A stretch of 64,000 bases of DNA, taken from Planctomycetota bacterium. GTDB taxonomy: Bacteria > Planctomycetota > PUPC01 > DSUN01. Both the position numbers and the translations under genes were made by a program. How positions within the stretch are numbered: the first letter of the stretch is position 1; each line of letters opens with the position of its first letter. Positions 1 through 12,400 of the stretch are shown here, one piece after another. The DNA is taken from contig DAOOIT010000028.1 in the NCBI GenBank assembly GCA_035384565.1, positions 1 through 64,000 on the forward strand, given 5' to 3'. The notes under the pieces were generated by a model, which saw only the letters and a program-made list of their open reading frames with translations, was not told the DNA's origin and ran no database searches.

Positions 1-2
1 CA

Positions 3-2380
<2,378 letters not shown>

Positions 2381-2384
<4 letters not shown>

Positions 2385-5300
2385 GCGTCTTCCCCTGCCT
2401 CAAACTCGAAGGTGGTCTCCTCGCTGCCGATCTCATTGACCAGATCGCCGCCGGCGATGCCAAAGGCCAGAAACCCGCCGACTTCGGCCTCAAGCCTGGT
2501 ATACACCTCACCGATGAGATCTCCGCCGTCTGGGCCAGCGCCCAGGACCACTGGCGCGGCTTTCAACGCGGCCTCGAACGCCTCGATCAGGCCGACCCCG
2601 CGACCAGCATCACCCGCGACCAGTGGATGATCCCTCTTCTCGGCCTCCTTGGCTACGACAACCTGGCCTACCAGCCCAGGGCCGCCGAGGTGGATGGTCA
2701 CTCCTTTGCCATCTCCCACCGCGCCGGCCCCGACGAGAAGGCCCCACCCATCCACATCGTCGGGTGCCGCCAAGGGCTCGGAGAGCGCCCCGCCTCCGGA
2801 CGTCCCCGCCTGGCTGCCCACTCCCTCCTCCAGGATTACCTGAACCGTTCAGAAGACCTGTGGGGCGTCGTGACCAACGGCAAGGCCCTCCGCATCCTCC
2901 GCGACTCCCAGCTCATCAGCCGCCTGGCCTACATCGAGTTCGACCTCGAGCAGATGCTCGAAGGCCAGAAGTTCGCCGATTTCGCGCTTCTCTACCGCCT
3001 CCTCCACCGTTCCCGGCTTCCCAAAACCAGCGACGATGCCCCCAAGTACCTTCTCGAAGAGTACCGCCGCATCACCGTCGAGCAGGGAGGCCGCGTCCGC
3101 GAGCACCTGCGCGACGGCGTGGAAGTGGCGCTGCGAACCCTCGCCAATGGCTTCCTACGCCATCCGCGCAACCAGGAACTTCGCGCCGCCGTCGCCGCAG
3201 GCCAACTGACCCCCACCGACTTCTACACCCAACTCCTCCGCCTCATCTACCGCTTCCTCTTCCTGATGGTCGCCGAGGAACGCGGCCTCATCACCGACAA
3301 CGCCACATACCACGGGCACTACAGCATCGCCCGTCTTCGCCGCCTCCTCGACGTGCGCACCGCCTGGTCCGGCTACGACGACCTCTGGCTCAGCCTCCAG
3401 ATCACCCTCCGTCTCTTCGAGGACGAGAAGTTCGGCAGCGCTCTTGGCATCCCGCCCCTCAACGGTGACCTGTTCAACCCCCTTCGGACCCGCGATCTCA
3501 ACACCGTCTTCCTCACCAATCGCGACTTCCTAACGGCGCTCTGGCATCTCGCCATGTACCGCGAATCGCCCCGCACCCCCTGGCGCCGCATCAACTACGC
3601 CGCCCTCGATGTGGAGGAGCTTGGCTCCGTCTACGAAAGCCTCCTCGACTTCCAGCCGCTGTTCGGTGGTGTAGCACAGCCGCCCTCGGCTGTGTCTTCT
3701 GTGGGCGGGGCGTCTCTGCCCCGCGTTCCTTCTTCCTCCCCTGACCCCGAACCCCGAACACCGAACACCCAACACGGCTCTTCTCCCGTCCCCGACACCC
3801 AACACCGAACACCAAACACCGTTTCCTCCGGGCCGATCACCTTCGACCTCGGACAGGGCACTGAGCGCAAGTCCACTGGCTCCTACTACACCCCGCCCCA
3901 GCTCGTCCAGGAGTTGATCAAGAGCGCCCTGGTGCCGGTGATGGAAGACCGCCTTGAGCAAGCAAGGCGATTGGCGAATGGCCAGTGGCGAACGGAAGAG
4001 GAGAAGCAGCATGCGCATTCAGTCGTATCGGGATCTCGATGTCTGGCAGCGGGGCATGGGGATCGCCAAGCAGGCGTACCAACTGACGAAGCGCTTTCCC
4101 CGGGAGGAGCTGTACGGCGTGACCTCGCAAGTCCGTCGGGCGGCCAGCTCGATCCCGGCCAACACGGCGGAGGGGTGGGGGCGGCACTACCCGGCCGAGT
4201 TCATCCAGTTCCTGAGGAAGGCCAATGGCAGCCGGACAGGACTGGAGACCCATCTGCTCCTCTCCGCGGAAGTGGGCCTGTGCACCCAGGAGCAAGTCGA
4301 GCCACTGCTGACCGAGACCGAGATCCTCGGCAAGCAGCTCCTCAGCCTCGAGCGAAGCCTGGGACGTCGGACCGCGAAATGACAGCGCTCTGGGCTTCCA
4401 CCCCACTCGCCACTCGCCACTCTCTACTCGCCCAACACGCCATCCTCTCCATCAAGGTCTGCGACCCCGCCTCTGGCAGCGGCCACTTCCTCCTCGCTGC
4501 TGCCCGGCGCCTCGGGGACGAACTAGCCCGGATTCGCTCGGGCGGCGACGAGCCAAGCCCCGAGCAGCGACGCGAAGCCGTCCGCGACATCATCACCCAT
4601 TGCATCTACGCCGTGGACAAGAATCCCCTCGCCGTGGACCTCTGCAAAGTCGCCCTCTGGATCGAAGGCCACACGCGCGGCAGACCCCTGACCTTCCTTG
4701 ACCACCGTGTCCGCCACGGCGACTCCCTCGTCGGCGTCCTCGACATGTCCGTTCTCTCGCAGGGAATCCCTGACGACGCCTACAACCCTGTGACAGGCGA
4801 CGACAAGATCGTTGCCAAATCGCTCAAGCAGCAGAACCGCGACGAGCGGAAAGGCCAGAAGTTCGTCTCCATGCCTCCCGCTCAGGAGCTTCGGTCGCTC
4901 ACAGAAGACCTCCGCCCCATCTTTGACCTCCCCGATGATTCCCCGGCCAACGTCCGCCGCAAGGCCGAAGTCTACCAACGCGCACACGGCCACGGAACCG
5001 CCTACGAACGCGACGCCAACGCCTGCGACCTCTGGACAACTGCTTTCTTCACGCCGCTGACCGATCAGGCGCTCAAAGGCCACGTCATCCCCACTACGAG
5101 TGACCTGCGTGGCTTCTTGGAACGTGGCGTCGCCGACCCACGCCTCCTCGGCGCCGCCGGCGCCATCGCCCATCGCCATGCCTTCTTCCACTGGCCCCTC
5201 GAATACCCCGATGTCTTCGCCGTGGGCGGCTTCGATGTCGTCCTCTCCAACCCGCCGTGGGATGTCCGTGAAGCCGAAGACCAAGAGTTCTTCGCAACGC

Positions 5301-7072
5301 GGGAACCAGTTTTGGCCAGGCTACCTGGCGACAAGAGAAAGAGGGCCATCGAGAAGCTAGCGGTAAGCGACCCGCTGCTCTATCGGGAATGGGTGGAGAG
5401 TAGGAGGTCGATGGAAAGCGAGGCCAGGTTCCTGCGTGGCTCGGGACGGTTCCCGTTCATCTCCGGCAAAGTGAACTTGTACGGCGTGTTTGCGCAACTG
5501 GCTTCATGCATCATCAACGGGCCAGGAAGATGCGGCGCTGTGTGCCCAACTGGGATTGCCACGGACGACTACAACAAGAAGTTCTTCGCCTACCTGATGG
5601 ACTCCAGTCGCCTAGTGAGCCTGTTCGATTTTGAGAACCGTGAGGCGCTGTTCCCGGGAGTCCACCGATCCTACAAGTTCTCCCTCCTCACCTTGGCCGG
5701 AAAGAGGGGATCAACGGCCCAGAAGGCTGAGTTCCTGTTCTACGCCACGCAAGTCGACCACCTCGGCGACAAGCGCCGGCGCTTCTCCCTAACCGCAGCC
5801 GATCTCTTGAGGATCAACCCAAACAGCCGAACCTGCCCCGTTTTCCGAACCAGGCCCGATGCCGAGCTTGCGCGGTTGATCTACGAACGTGGCGCCGTCC
5901 TCATCAACGACCAGGCTGGTACGAGCCCTTGGGGCGTGAAGTACCAACAGGGTCTGTTCAACATGACGACTGATTCTGGCCTCTTCCGGACCTCGGATGA
6001 ACTGGGGGTGGCCGAATGCCTGCCAGTAGGCAATCGGTTCGTCAAAGGTGAACGTGTCTGGTTGCCACTTTACGAGGGAAAGATGGTTCAGGGGTACGAC
6101 CATCGTGCAGCCAGCATCGTGGTTAACCAAGCCAACGTGAGCAGGCAGGCGCAGCCTGAACCCACCTCCTTAGAGGAGCATCTTGACCCTTGTTTCGCGG
6201 CAATTCCGCGCTATTGGGTTAGCGCTGAAGAAGTCCACGGACGCACCGGCGACTGGGGGCGCGATTGGCTTCTTGGGGTGAAGGATGTCACCGCCGTGAC
6301 GAATGAGAGAACCGCGATCTACGCCGTCCTCCCAGCCACGGGCGTGGGGCATACCTTCGCTCTGCTTCTGCCGACCGGTTCGCCAGACGCATGCGTGACT
6401 TGCTGTTTCCTGGGCGAACTCAACGGCCTCGTCTCCGACTACGTGACAAGGCAAAAGGTCGGAGGAATCCACCTCACGCTCAGTGTACTGAGCCAACTCG
6501 CCGTGCTGCCGCCAGGCGGCTACTCGCCCACTCACAGTATCCCACGCATGCTGCCACGGGTGCTCGAACTCACCTACACCGCCTGGGACATCAAGGGCTT
6601 CGCGGACGACGTGTGGCGGGAGGCGGACGAGGGGCTGAGAGCGGCGATTCGGGGACAGTGGGAGGCGAACCGTGCGGCGACGGGCGGCCACGAGTGGGCG
6701 CCGCCCGACTGGGCCGAGATCGCCAAGGACGGCATCCCGCTCCCGCCGTTCAAGTGGGACGAGGCCCGCCGTGCCCTCCTGCGAGCCGAACTCGACGCCC
6801 TCTACGCCCGCCTCTACGGCCTGAACCGCAAGCAGCTTCGCTACATCCTCGACCCCGCCGACCTCACGCCCCGCGAGCTTGAGGACATCCTCGACCCCTT
6901 CGAGGAGGTCACCGACCCGTTGGACGCCGAGGGCTACCGTCGCCGCTGCGAGACCTCCGACTTCCCAGGCGAAACCTTCCGCGTCCTCAAGGAAAAGGAA
7001 CTGCGCCGCTTCAACGAATACCGCACCCGCCGCCTGGTCCTCGAAGCCTGGGAGCGGATGCAGTCCAAGTGA
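2381..7072 (+). CDS. drmMI: Eco57I-type N6-adenine DNA methyltransferase (DrmMI-like) interrupted in frame by an IVS element
   Basis: A 1563-residue ORF in a gamma-class layout: an N-terminal type IIG-like region, then the SAM-binding motif I DPASGSGHF (near residue 695), then catalytic NPPW (near residue 957), then a target-recognition-like C-terminus. The usual family sequence running from YTPPQLVQELI to motif I is broken by about 156 extra codons (about 3966-4433), which are the out-of-frame reading of an IVS element with its own ORF. A second foreign stretch (3665-3830, residues about 429-484) is rich in Pro, Ser and Thr and palindromic. Without both inserts the protein is about 1350 residues, close to my recollection of DrmMI sizes. 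An in-frame ATG at 4379 overlaps the stop of the IVS gene (ATGA), so a C-terminal fragment starting just before motif I could also be made. Role: host-DNA methylation for self/non-self discrimination in the defence island. Confidence 0.78.
3665..3830 (+). repeat. In-frame palindromic, Pro/Ser/Thr-rich insertion in the methyltransferase
   Basis: Two perfect hairpins lie side by side: CACAGCCG/CGGCTGTG (3675-3682, 3687-3694) and GCGGGGC/GCCCCGC (3705-3711, 3718-3724). They are followed by CCGAACACC-type tandem units to about 3826. The translation contains VGGASLPR and TPNTQH-like stretches unlike the surrounding fold. The second hairpin recurs at 21061, 31233, 48874 and 61883. The GAACACCGAAC run recurs near 61938. 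Confidence 0.8.
3966..4433 (+). mobile_element. IVS-type (23S rRNA intervening-sequence) element inside a protein gene
   Basis: The left end (3966-3994) and right end (4402-4433) are imperfect inverted repeats built on TGGCGA/TCGCCA units, which could fold into a long stem. Between them lies a gene for a four-helix-bundle IVS protein. Classical IVS elements sit in 23S rRNA helices and are cut out by RNase III. Here the host is a methyltransferase ORF, which stays open through the whole element. Boundaries are approximate, set by where family-like methyltransferase sequence stops and resumes. Confidence 0.75.
4011..4382 (+). CDS. Four-helix-bundle protein (23S rRNA intervening-sequence protein family)
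   Basis: A 123-residue protein starting at ATG 4011, preceded by an AGGAG ribosome-binding site about 8 bases upstream. It lies in a different frame from the surrounding methyltransferase. Recognisable family signature: YRDLDVWQRGM at the N-terminus, then a FPREELYGVTSQVRRAA-type segment, SIPANTAEGWGR, and a helical C-terminus. The family (the IVS protein of Leptospira and Coxiella 23S rRNA inserts) forms pentameric helical bundles; its molecular role is not settled. The stop TGA overlaps an in-frame methyltransferase ATG at 4379, allowing coupled re-initiation. An upstream TTG at 3954 is in frame but has no good ribosome-binding site and lies in the element's terminal repeat. Confidence 0.85.
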   Translation: MRIQSYRDLDVWQRGMGIAKQAYQLTKRFPREELYGVTSQVRRAASSIPANTAEGWGRHYPAEFIQFLRKANGSRTGLETHLLLSAEVGLCTQEQVEPLLTETEILGKQLLSLERSLGRRTAK

Positions 7073-7087
7073 GGTAAGGAGGCCGAC

Positions 7088-8764
7088 ATGCCTGAGATGG
7101 GCGCTCAGCCCTCCCACCCGCCTGAGGGTCTGCCAGTGGAGTTGCCAGGCCCGTTGCCGTTCATCTGGCCCGAGCCACGTGTCCACGCCGGAATTGCCCG
7201 GTACGAAACGATGCCCCCTTTCGAGCATCTCCTGGCGGAGGCTGACCTGATCTCGGGCGTACTCGTGGGGTTGGCAGAGAAGACAGTCGAGTGGCTTGAC
7301 GCGCTGATGCACCAGGGCAGACCGCGCAAGGTGAGTCTCGTGCTCGTCGTCTATCCCGCTTGCCCTACCCGAGAGAGGCACTTGCTGAGCGTCAAGAAGA
7401 TCCAGGATAGCCTCAAAGGGCCGGAGCATGAGCTTAGCGTCCGTGTGCTGCCAGTCCCCAGGTCCTTTGGCGACGATTGCGAGAAGATGGTTCTCCCGCC
7501 GACCGTACTACAGGCCCATGCGACTGGCAGTGGCAGGACTGTGCTTTGCATAGGGTCCGTCGGTGACGCAGGAAGAGACGAGAGCTATTGCGCCAGCTTC
7601 AACGTCGTGTTCCAGCCTGATGACGCGCTGCGGGATGCGTGGCGGCGGTGGTTCCAGTGGCTCTTGAGCAGCTCAGCGCCGCTGAGACTTGAGACGGCCC
7701 GCATCCCACACCTGGTGCCTGCGGCCGGCGACCTCAAAGCGGCGGAGATGTGGCAGGCGTTCGAGAGCGCCTGTCGTGGTCCCGAGGCGGACCAGGATGC
7801 CCGTCCCACGGTTGACCCTGTGACGGGTGAAGTCACCAGGGAGGCGGACGGCACCGAGGTGAAGAGATGGGATGGCGGGCAGACGGCCCTTGACCCGCTG
7901 GCGCGGAAGCTCCAGGAGGTCTATGCGCAAGGGCACCTTGTGACCGTGGACGAGACGACTCGCATCAAGCCGGTGGCAATCCCGGTGAAGGCGACGCTGC
8001 TCGGCCAGCAGTCGGAGCGCACGGTCGGAGCATTGAAGCAGAAACAATCGTTCACGCTCCAGATACTTGATGAGGTTGCGGCTAAGGAGGTGGAGAAATG
8101 CCGCAAGGTCACCGACCTGTTGGACCTGTTCAGCTACCCACTGAGTCTGGGCAACAGGTGGATTCCCGAGGCCGCGCAGAGCCTGCTGGAGGCGGAACTG
8201 AATGCCCGTAACAAGAAGGGCCAAGCCACTCTGAAGGCAGCGCTTGGCGGGTGCGAGATCCCTGCTTTCATTGGGAGACGCTCCAAAGCCATCCGTGCGG
8301 ACCTGGACGCGATGTACCAGCAGCTTGGCCAGGGAGCGACTGTGCCGGATGACAGGTTCCAGGCGGTACTGGGGCAGGTAGAGAGCCGACTCACGGCCGC
8401 CCTGAGTGCCCGTATCACGCCTCGCGCCGTCTACAGCCGGATCGTTCCGCCAGACCTGACCGCCAGCGCCCGGAGTGAGAACTGGAGCCAGCCCTTCCTG
8501 CTTCTGCTGCGGGCCGCCCGGCTGATGCGGGAGGCCCTGACCGACGGGTACTTCCCCCGCAGGTTCTCAGGCCTCAATGTCACCGAGGCGGAGTTGCTGC
8601 CGGCTATGGACGTCTTCGCGGACAGCATCGTGCAGACCCGTGACTCACGCCGGGCACGTGAGGAGTTGTCCGCCTTGGAGGAGATCGAGGATGGCCCCGC
8701 GACGGCTCAAGCAAAATGCTCTGCCGTATGGCAGATCATCAGAGGGCAGGTGGGAACGCCCTGA
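7088..8764 (+). CDS. Unrecognised protein of the defence island
   Basis: A 558-residue protein, 15 bases after the methyltransferase stop, with AGGAGG just upstream of its ATG, so probably in the same operon. I do not recognise a family with confidence. Residues about 50-190 alternate hydrophobic strands and helices (KVSLVLVVYPACP, then RTVLCIGSVGDAG), faintly like the core of a phospholipase-D-type nuclease, but no HxKxxxxD motif is present. A charged linker (about 215-260) contains DPVTGEVTREADGTEV. The C-terminal half is mainly helical and rich in Leu, Ala and Arg. There is no signal peptide or membrane segment, so a cytoplasmic location is likely. Position suggests an effector or accessory subunit of the helicase-methyltransferase system; that is inference. 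Few Cys and no zinc-finger pattern. Confidence 0.6.
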   Translation: MPEMGAQPSHPPEGLPVELPGPLPFIWPEPRVHAGIARYETMPPFEHLLAEADLISGVLVGLAEKTVEWLDALMHQGRPRKVSLVLVVYPACPTRERHLLSVKKIQDSLKGPEHELSVRVLPVPRSFGDDCEKMVLPPTVLQAHATGSGRTVLCIGSVGDAGRDESYCASFNVVFQPDDALRDAWRRWFQWLLSSSAPLRLETARIPHLVPAAGDLKAAEMWQAFESACRGPEADQDARPTVDPVTGEVTREADGTEVKRWDGGQTALDPLARKLQEVYAQGHLVTVDETTRIKPVAIPVKATLLGQQSERTVGALKQKQSFTLQILDEVAAKEVEKCRKVTDLLDLFSYPLSLGNRWIPEAAQSLLEAELNARNKKGQATLKAALGGCEIPAFIGRRSKAIRADLDAMYQQLGQGATVPDDRFQAVLGQVESRLTAALSARITPRAVYSRIVPPDLTASARSENWSQPFLLLLRAARLMREALTDGYFPRRFSGLNVTEAELLPAMDVFADSIVQTRDSRRAREELSALEEIEDGPATAQAKCSAVWQIIRGQVGTP

Positions 8765-8899
8765 AGATGGTTGCTCCAGCATCTTCAGAGCTTGTGCCAC
8801 GGTTGTGCCACGGACGATGCCGAAGAATGTCACTTCCCGCCCTTCCTGTCACTTGCTGTCACTTCGGACGCCGCCCCGCAGCGTCGCCGTAAACGCAGA
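8765..8899. other. Intergenic segment between defence island and tRNA
   Basis: No gene is seen. The segment has two direct copies of a GTGCCACGG unit (near 8796 and 8807) and two TGTCACTT units (near 8849-8873). Such short repeats at a tRNA-proximal island edge could be integration scars, but I cannot identify an attachment site without the other island end. Confidence 0.4.
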
Positions 8900-8934
8900 C
8901 AGGGCAAGGACTAAATCCATAAGTCCTTGCCCTG
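8900..8934. terminator. Perfect hairpin just beyond the tRNA 3' end
   Basis: Thirteen-base perfect arms, CAGGGCAAGGACT (8900-8912) and AGTCCTTGCCCTG (8922-8934), around a nine-base loop. It lies 5 bases past the encoded CCA of the minus-strand tRNA and 135 bases past the plus-strand defence operon. No T-run follows on either strand, so it may be a terminator or a processing barrier. A related GGCAAGGACT core recurs near 9087. Confidence 0.55.
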
Positions 8935-8939
8935 CCTGA

Positions 8940-9015
<76 letters not shown>

Positions 9016-9183
9016 GGGTAACCCTTGCCATTCTACGCCACGCCGCTGTGCCTGTCAAGGGCCCGATCACTGACTAAGGGCAGGCAAGGACTGCCGGTGA
9101 CTTGTGCCGTCCCTGCGGGACGTGGGCATCCCAGTCGGAGGTTCCAGTCTCTGCCCCGTCTCTTCGACCTGCTGTCTCTCGAG

Positions 9184-9212
9184 CCTCCCGCCGGTTCGAG
9201 ACCCGCGGGAGG
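9184..9212. repeat. CCTCCCG-family hairpin repeat
   Basis: CCTCCCGCCGGT and ACCCGCGGGAGG form near-perfect arms around a short loop. Read in frame it would encode SRRFETRGR, the same peptide that the copy at 29614 adds to the M81 peptidase. Other members are at 39576, 39645 and 45708. Confidence 0.75.
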
Positions 9213-9250
9213 TCCGGCTGTACGGCTGAAGTGTGGCTGTGCGCCGTTTC

Positions 9251-9294
9251 CCCAGGGCGTTCCCCTGGGCTGATATGGCACGCTCCTTCGGAGC
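9251..9294. repeat. Double-hairpin REP-like repeat
   Basis: Two adjacent perfect stems: CCCAGGG/CCCTGGG (9251-9257, 9263-9269) and GCTCC/GGAGC (9282-9286, 9290-9294). A reverse-orientation relative with GCCCCC/GGGGGC and a GCCCAGGGCG segment lies near 58064-58105. Confidence 0.6.
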
Positions 9295-9351
9295 TCGGAT
9301 GCTCAGTGCCGAGCGCGGGGATGGGACCGATGCGCTCTCTGCCGCGCGGGC

Positions 9352-9379
9352 TTGCATCTGTGCCGTCAGATGGTAGACT
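9352..9379 (+). promoter_or_regulatory. Possible sigma70-type promoter
   Basis: TTGCAT (9352-9357), a 16-base spacer, and TAGACT (9374-9379), about 90 bases before the start codon at 9468. Confidence 0.35.
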
Positions 9380-9467
9380 GCTTGGGCAGGATGGCCGGGA
9401 CGCTCCGGCCGCTCGCAAGGGACGGCACAGGCGTGCCGGCGAAGGTCAGGCTTCTGAGGGGCAGAAC

Positions 9468-12400
9468 GTGGGTTCACGGCGATGGCTGAGGTGGGTGTCG
9501 GCCTGGGTCGTAGTGCTCGGTTGCGCGGCCGGAGCCGGGGAGCGCGGCCAGGTGGGAGGCCCGCTCGCAGGTGTGGAGTTGCCTCCCTTCCCGACGCAGC
9601 ACGGCGAGCCGCCGGGCCACCCTGGGCATAGCGAGGGCTTTCCCGAGTCAGAGCTGTACCCAGGCTCGGTCGAGCACTTCCGCACGGTGAGCCTGAAGAA
9701 TCTCCCCATCCGCCCCCTCTGGGACCGCCAGAGCCAGGTGAAGAACTTCCTGGCTCACCAGTTGCCGGGCGTGGCACGGGCGCAGGTTGAGGAGTATGCG
9801 GCCCCCGTCTACCAGGTGAAACGCTACGGACCACCGGTCAACACAGGCAAGGCGCTCCGTCCGGTGCCCGTCGTGCGCTGCAAGGTGGGCCAACCGGTTC
9901 TTCGGCTCGACCTCGGCGAGCTGGATGCCGGCCTGTATGCGGTGCGCGTGATCGGGGCGGTGGAGACGCCGCGTCTCCGCATCTTCCGCCAGCCGCTCTA
10001 CCTCGCACTGAAGGTCAACGACGGGTTGGATGGCAGCGCCCATATCTACCGCCTCCGCATCGGCTACTGCGACGAGTTCTACAGCGTGGCCGAGTTCTAC
10101 TTCCACGCCACGGCTCGGCGCCGTTTCGAGGCGGAGCTGTGGGTGGATAAGGGGAGCACGGTGGACCTGCTGGTGCACAACATCTCCCTGGACGACATGC
10201 TCGCGGGCACGACGCACCGCGCGGTGAAGACCCGCCAGACGCTCGTGACGCCGGAGCAACTGGCCCTGATGCGGGAGGGGCTGCCCGAGAAGGAGCGGCA
10301 GGCCATCGAGAAGCTGACGGCATGTACGCCCGAGGAGCGGCTCGCCCGGGATGCGGCGATCTGGGACTGGCTGCCGCCCATCAATTCGCAGGGCTACGGC
10401 CTGCTCAACGCCCAGGCGGGGGCCGGCTTCGTGCCCCAGGGGGTGGCCGACAAGACTCTCGAGGAGATCAACGCGGAGCACGGGCAGTGGGAGGTACTGC
10501 CCAATATAGACCACAACCTGGGCATGGTGCTCACGCGGGACCCCAAGAGCCAGAACGCCTTCCTCATCAACCGCAAGCTCGGCCTGAGCTACACGACGGA
10601 TGACCTGGTCACTCGCCGCCCGCTTCCCGGCCCTTACCCCTATTCCGACGACGGCGCCGGGCTGTTCTTCCCCGATCCCGCCGATCCGCAGAGGGGGCGC
10701 CTCCTCGCGCCCATCGCGCACGGGGTTCAGGACCGCTTCCGCCGGGGCTACCACGGGATGGGCGGCCTGAGGGGCTACGCGCGGACCATCCACCTGTCGG
10801 GCAACCGCGAGTTGCTCCGGGACGCAGCCGTGAGCCTCATCCGCTATGCCTACCAGTTCCCCACCATAGATTCGGCCAACTACCTGGCCGAACTCGCGGT
10901 TGCGGCGGGCTTTCAGGGCCTGGACTTCCGCTGCCGACAGCGGCACGACAAGGCATATTGGATGCCCGACTACGCGGCCTATCTGGCTGCCATCCGCGAC
11001 TACGACCTTCTCTTCCCCTTCATCCAGGGCAACGAGGAGCTCGCCGCTTCCATCCGCCGCTTCGTCCCGTGGGTGCAGAGCTCGGCCGACCTCATCAGGC
11101 TGCTCGACGTCTACCTCGTGCAGATGACCGCGAAGCGGACCCTGCGCTATCTGGACCACACGCACCCGACGGCCATCGCCGACCTCGCGGCAGTGCTTGG
11201 CGATACCCGCGTGACCGACCCCTGGATGGAATGGCTGTTCTCCAGGACCTTCGTCTATCCCCTCCCGCCCGCGGGGATCCAGGACGTGACGATCAGCGGC
11301 CACGACCGCGAAGGGGCGCAGTACATCGCCTCCACCTTCTACGCCCGAGGCGAGGGGGCCTCGCGCATGGCCGCCGCGCTCGACCGCTATCTGGCCGCAG
11401 GCGGCAACCCGCGGTTCGACCTCAGCGACCCCGCCCTCTACCCGAAGCCGCGCGCCCACGCCGACTGGCTGCTTCGCATCCTCGTCGCGGGCTGCGACCG
11501 CGCGCGCATCGGCGACGTGAGCGGGCCGAGCCTGCGGCAGGGCGATTCGCTGCTCGACCTGGACGAAACGGTTCGCGCCGCCTGGCGCTGGTCGGGCGAC
11601 CCGCGGTTCGCCTGGCTCCTGCGCCACGTCTACGGCCGCAAGGGCGATTCGGACGCTGACTGGGCGCGGGTAGAGGAGGCGGCGGCGAAGCCCCGCCGGG
11701 CGCCCTGGCTCGACAACCGCTCCCGCGCCGTGGAGAACTGGTTCGGCGTCCTGGAGACCGGGCAGGAGCATGACGACTTCCGCTTCCGCCGCGCCGCGCT
11801 CGTGCGCACGGGCGCCGGCATCGGGCACCAGCACAGCGATGCCCTTGACCTTCAGGTCTTCGCCCACGGCATGGCGATGGTGATGGACGGCGGGGCACGC
11901 GGCGGTTACTCCGAGCCGAACGACCGGATAACGCGCGTCCACAACTTAGTCGAAGTGGACGGCAAGGATCATCTCGCCTATGGCTGGGTGCAGGCCCTTT
12001 CGGACGCGCCCGGGGCGCGCTACCTTCGCGCCGCGGCACTCCCTCCCCCAGCCTGCTCGCTCTTCAGCCGCCAGACCGCGCTGGTGGACGTGGACGAAGG
12101 CCAGGGCTCCAAGCCGTTGCAGGTCGAGTTTCAGAAGCCGGGAGCGCGCTTGCCGGCCGGCGTTGTCACGCCGAACTCCTACGTCTTCGACGTCTTCCGT
12201 GTCGCGGGAGGCAAGCTCCATAGCTACTGCTGCCACGCGACGGTCAACGACGACTTCCAGTGGAATGTCCGCAACCCGACGCCCGTCGAGCACCTGGAGA
12301 AAGAGACGGGAGAGACCGACACCGAGGCGCAGTACCTCTCCCCCTTCAGCCTCTCGAAGGGCCGGAAGCTCGCGGGCGACGCTCCGGACATGCTCCAGGC

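Larger units (their letters stand above)
9016..9467. other. Non-coding leader region upstream of the heparinase-like gene
   Basis: A frame is open here, but its start is ruled out by a far better ribosome-binding site at 9468. The region holds a CCTCCCG hairpin (9184-9212), a double-hairpin repeat (9251-9294) and a possible promoter (9352-9379). Confidence 0.6.

Noticed and set aside
3740..3830. CRISPR-like short tandem (CCGAACACC units)
   Set aside because: The units are short, irregular and contiguous, with no spacers and no cas genes.
9102..9467. N-terminal extension of the heparinase-like ORF
   Set aside because: GTG 9468 has a strong ribosome-binding site and opens a lipoprotein signal; the upstream codons fall in hairpin repeats.
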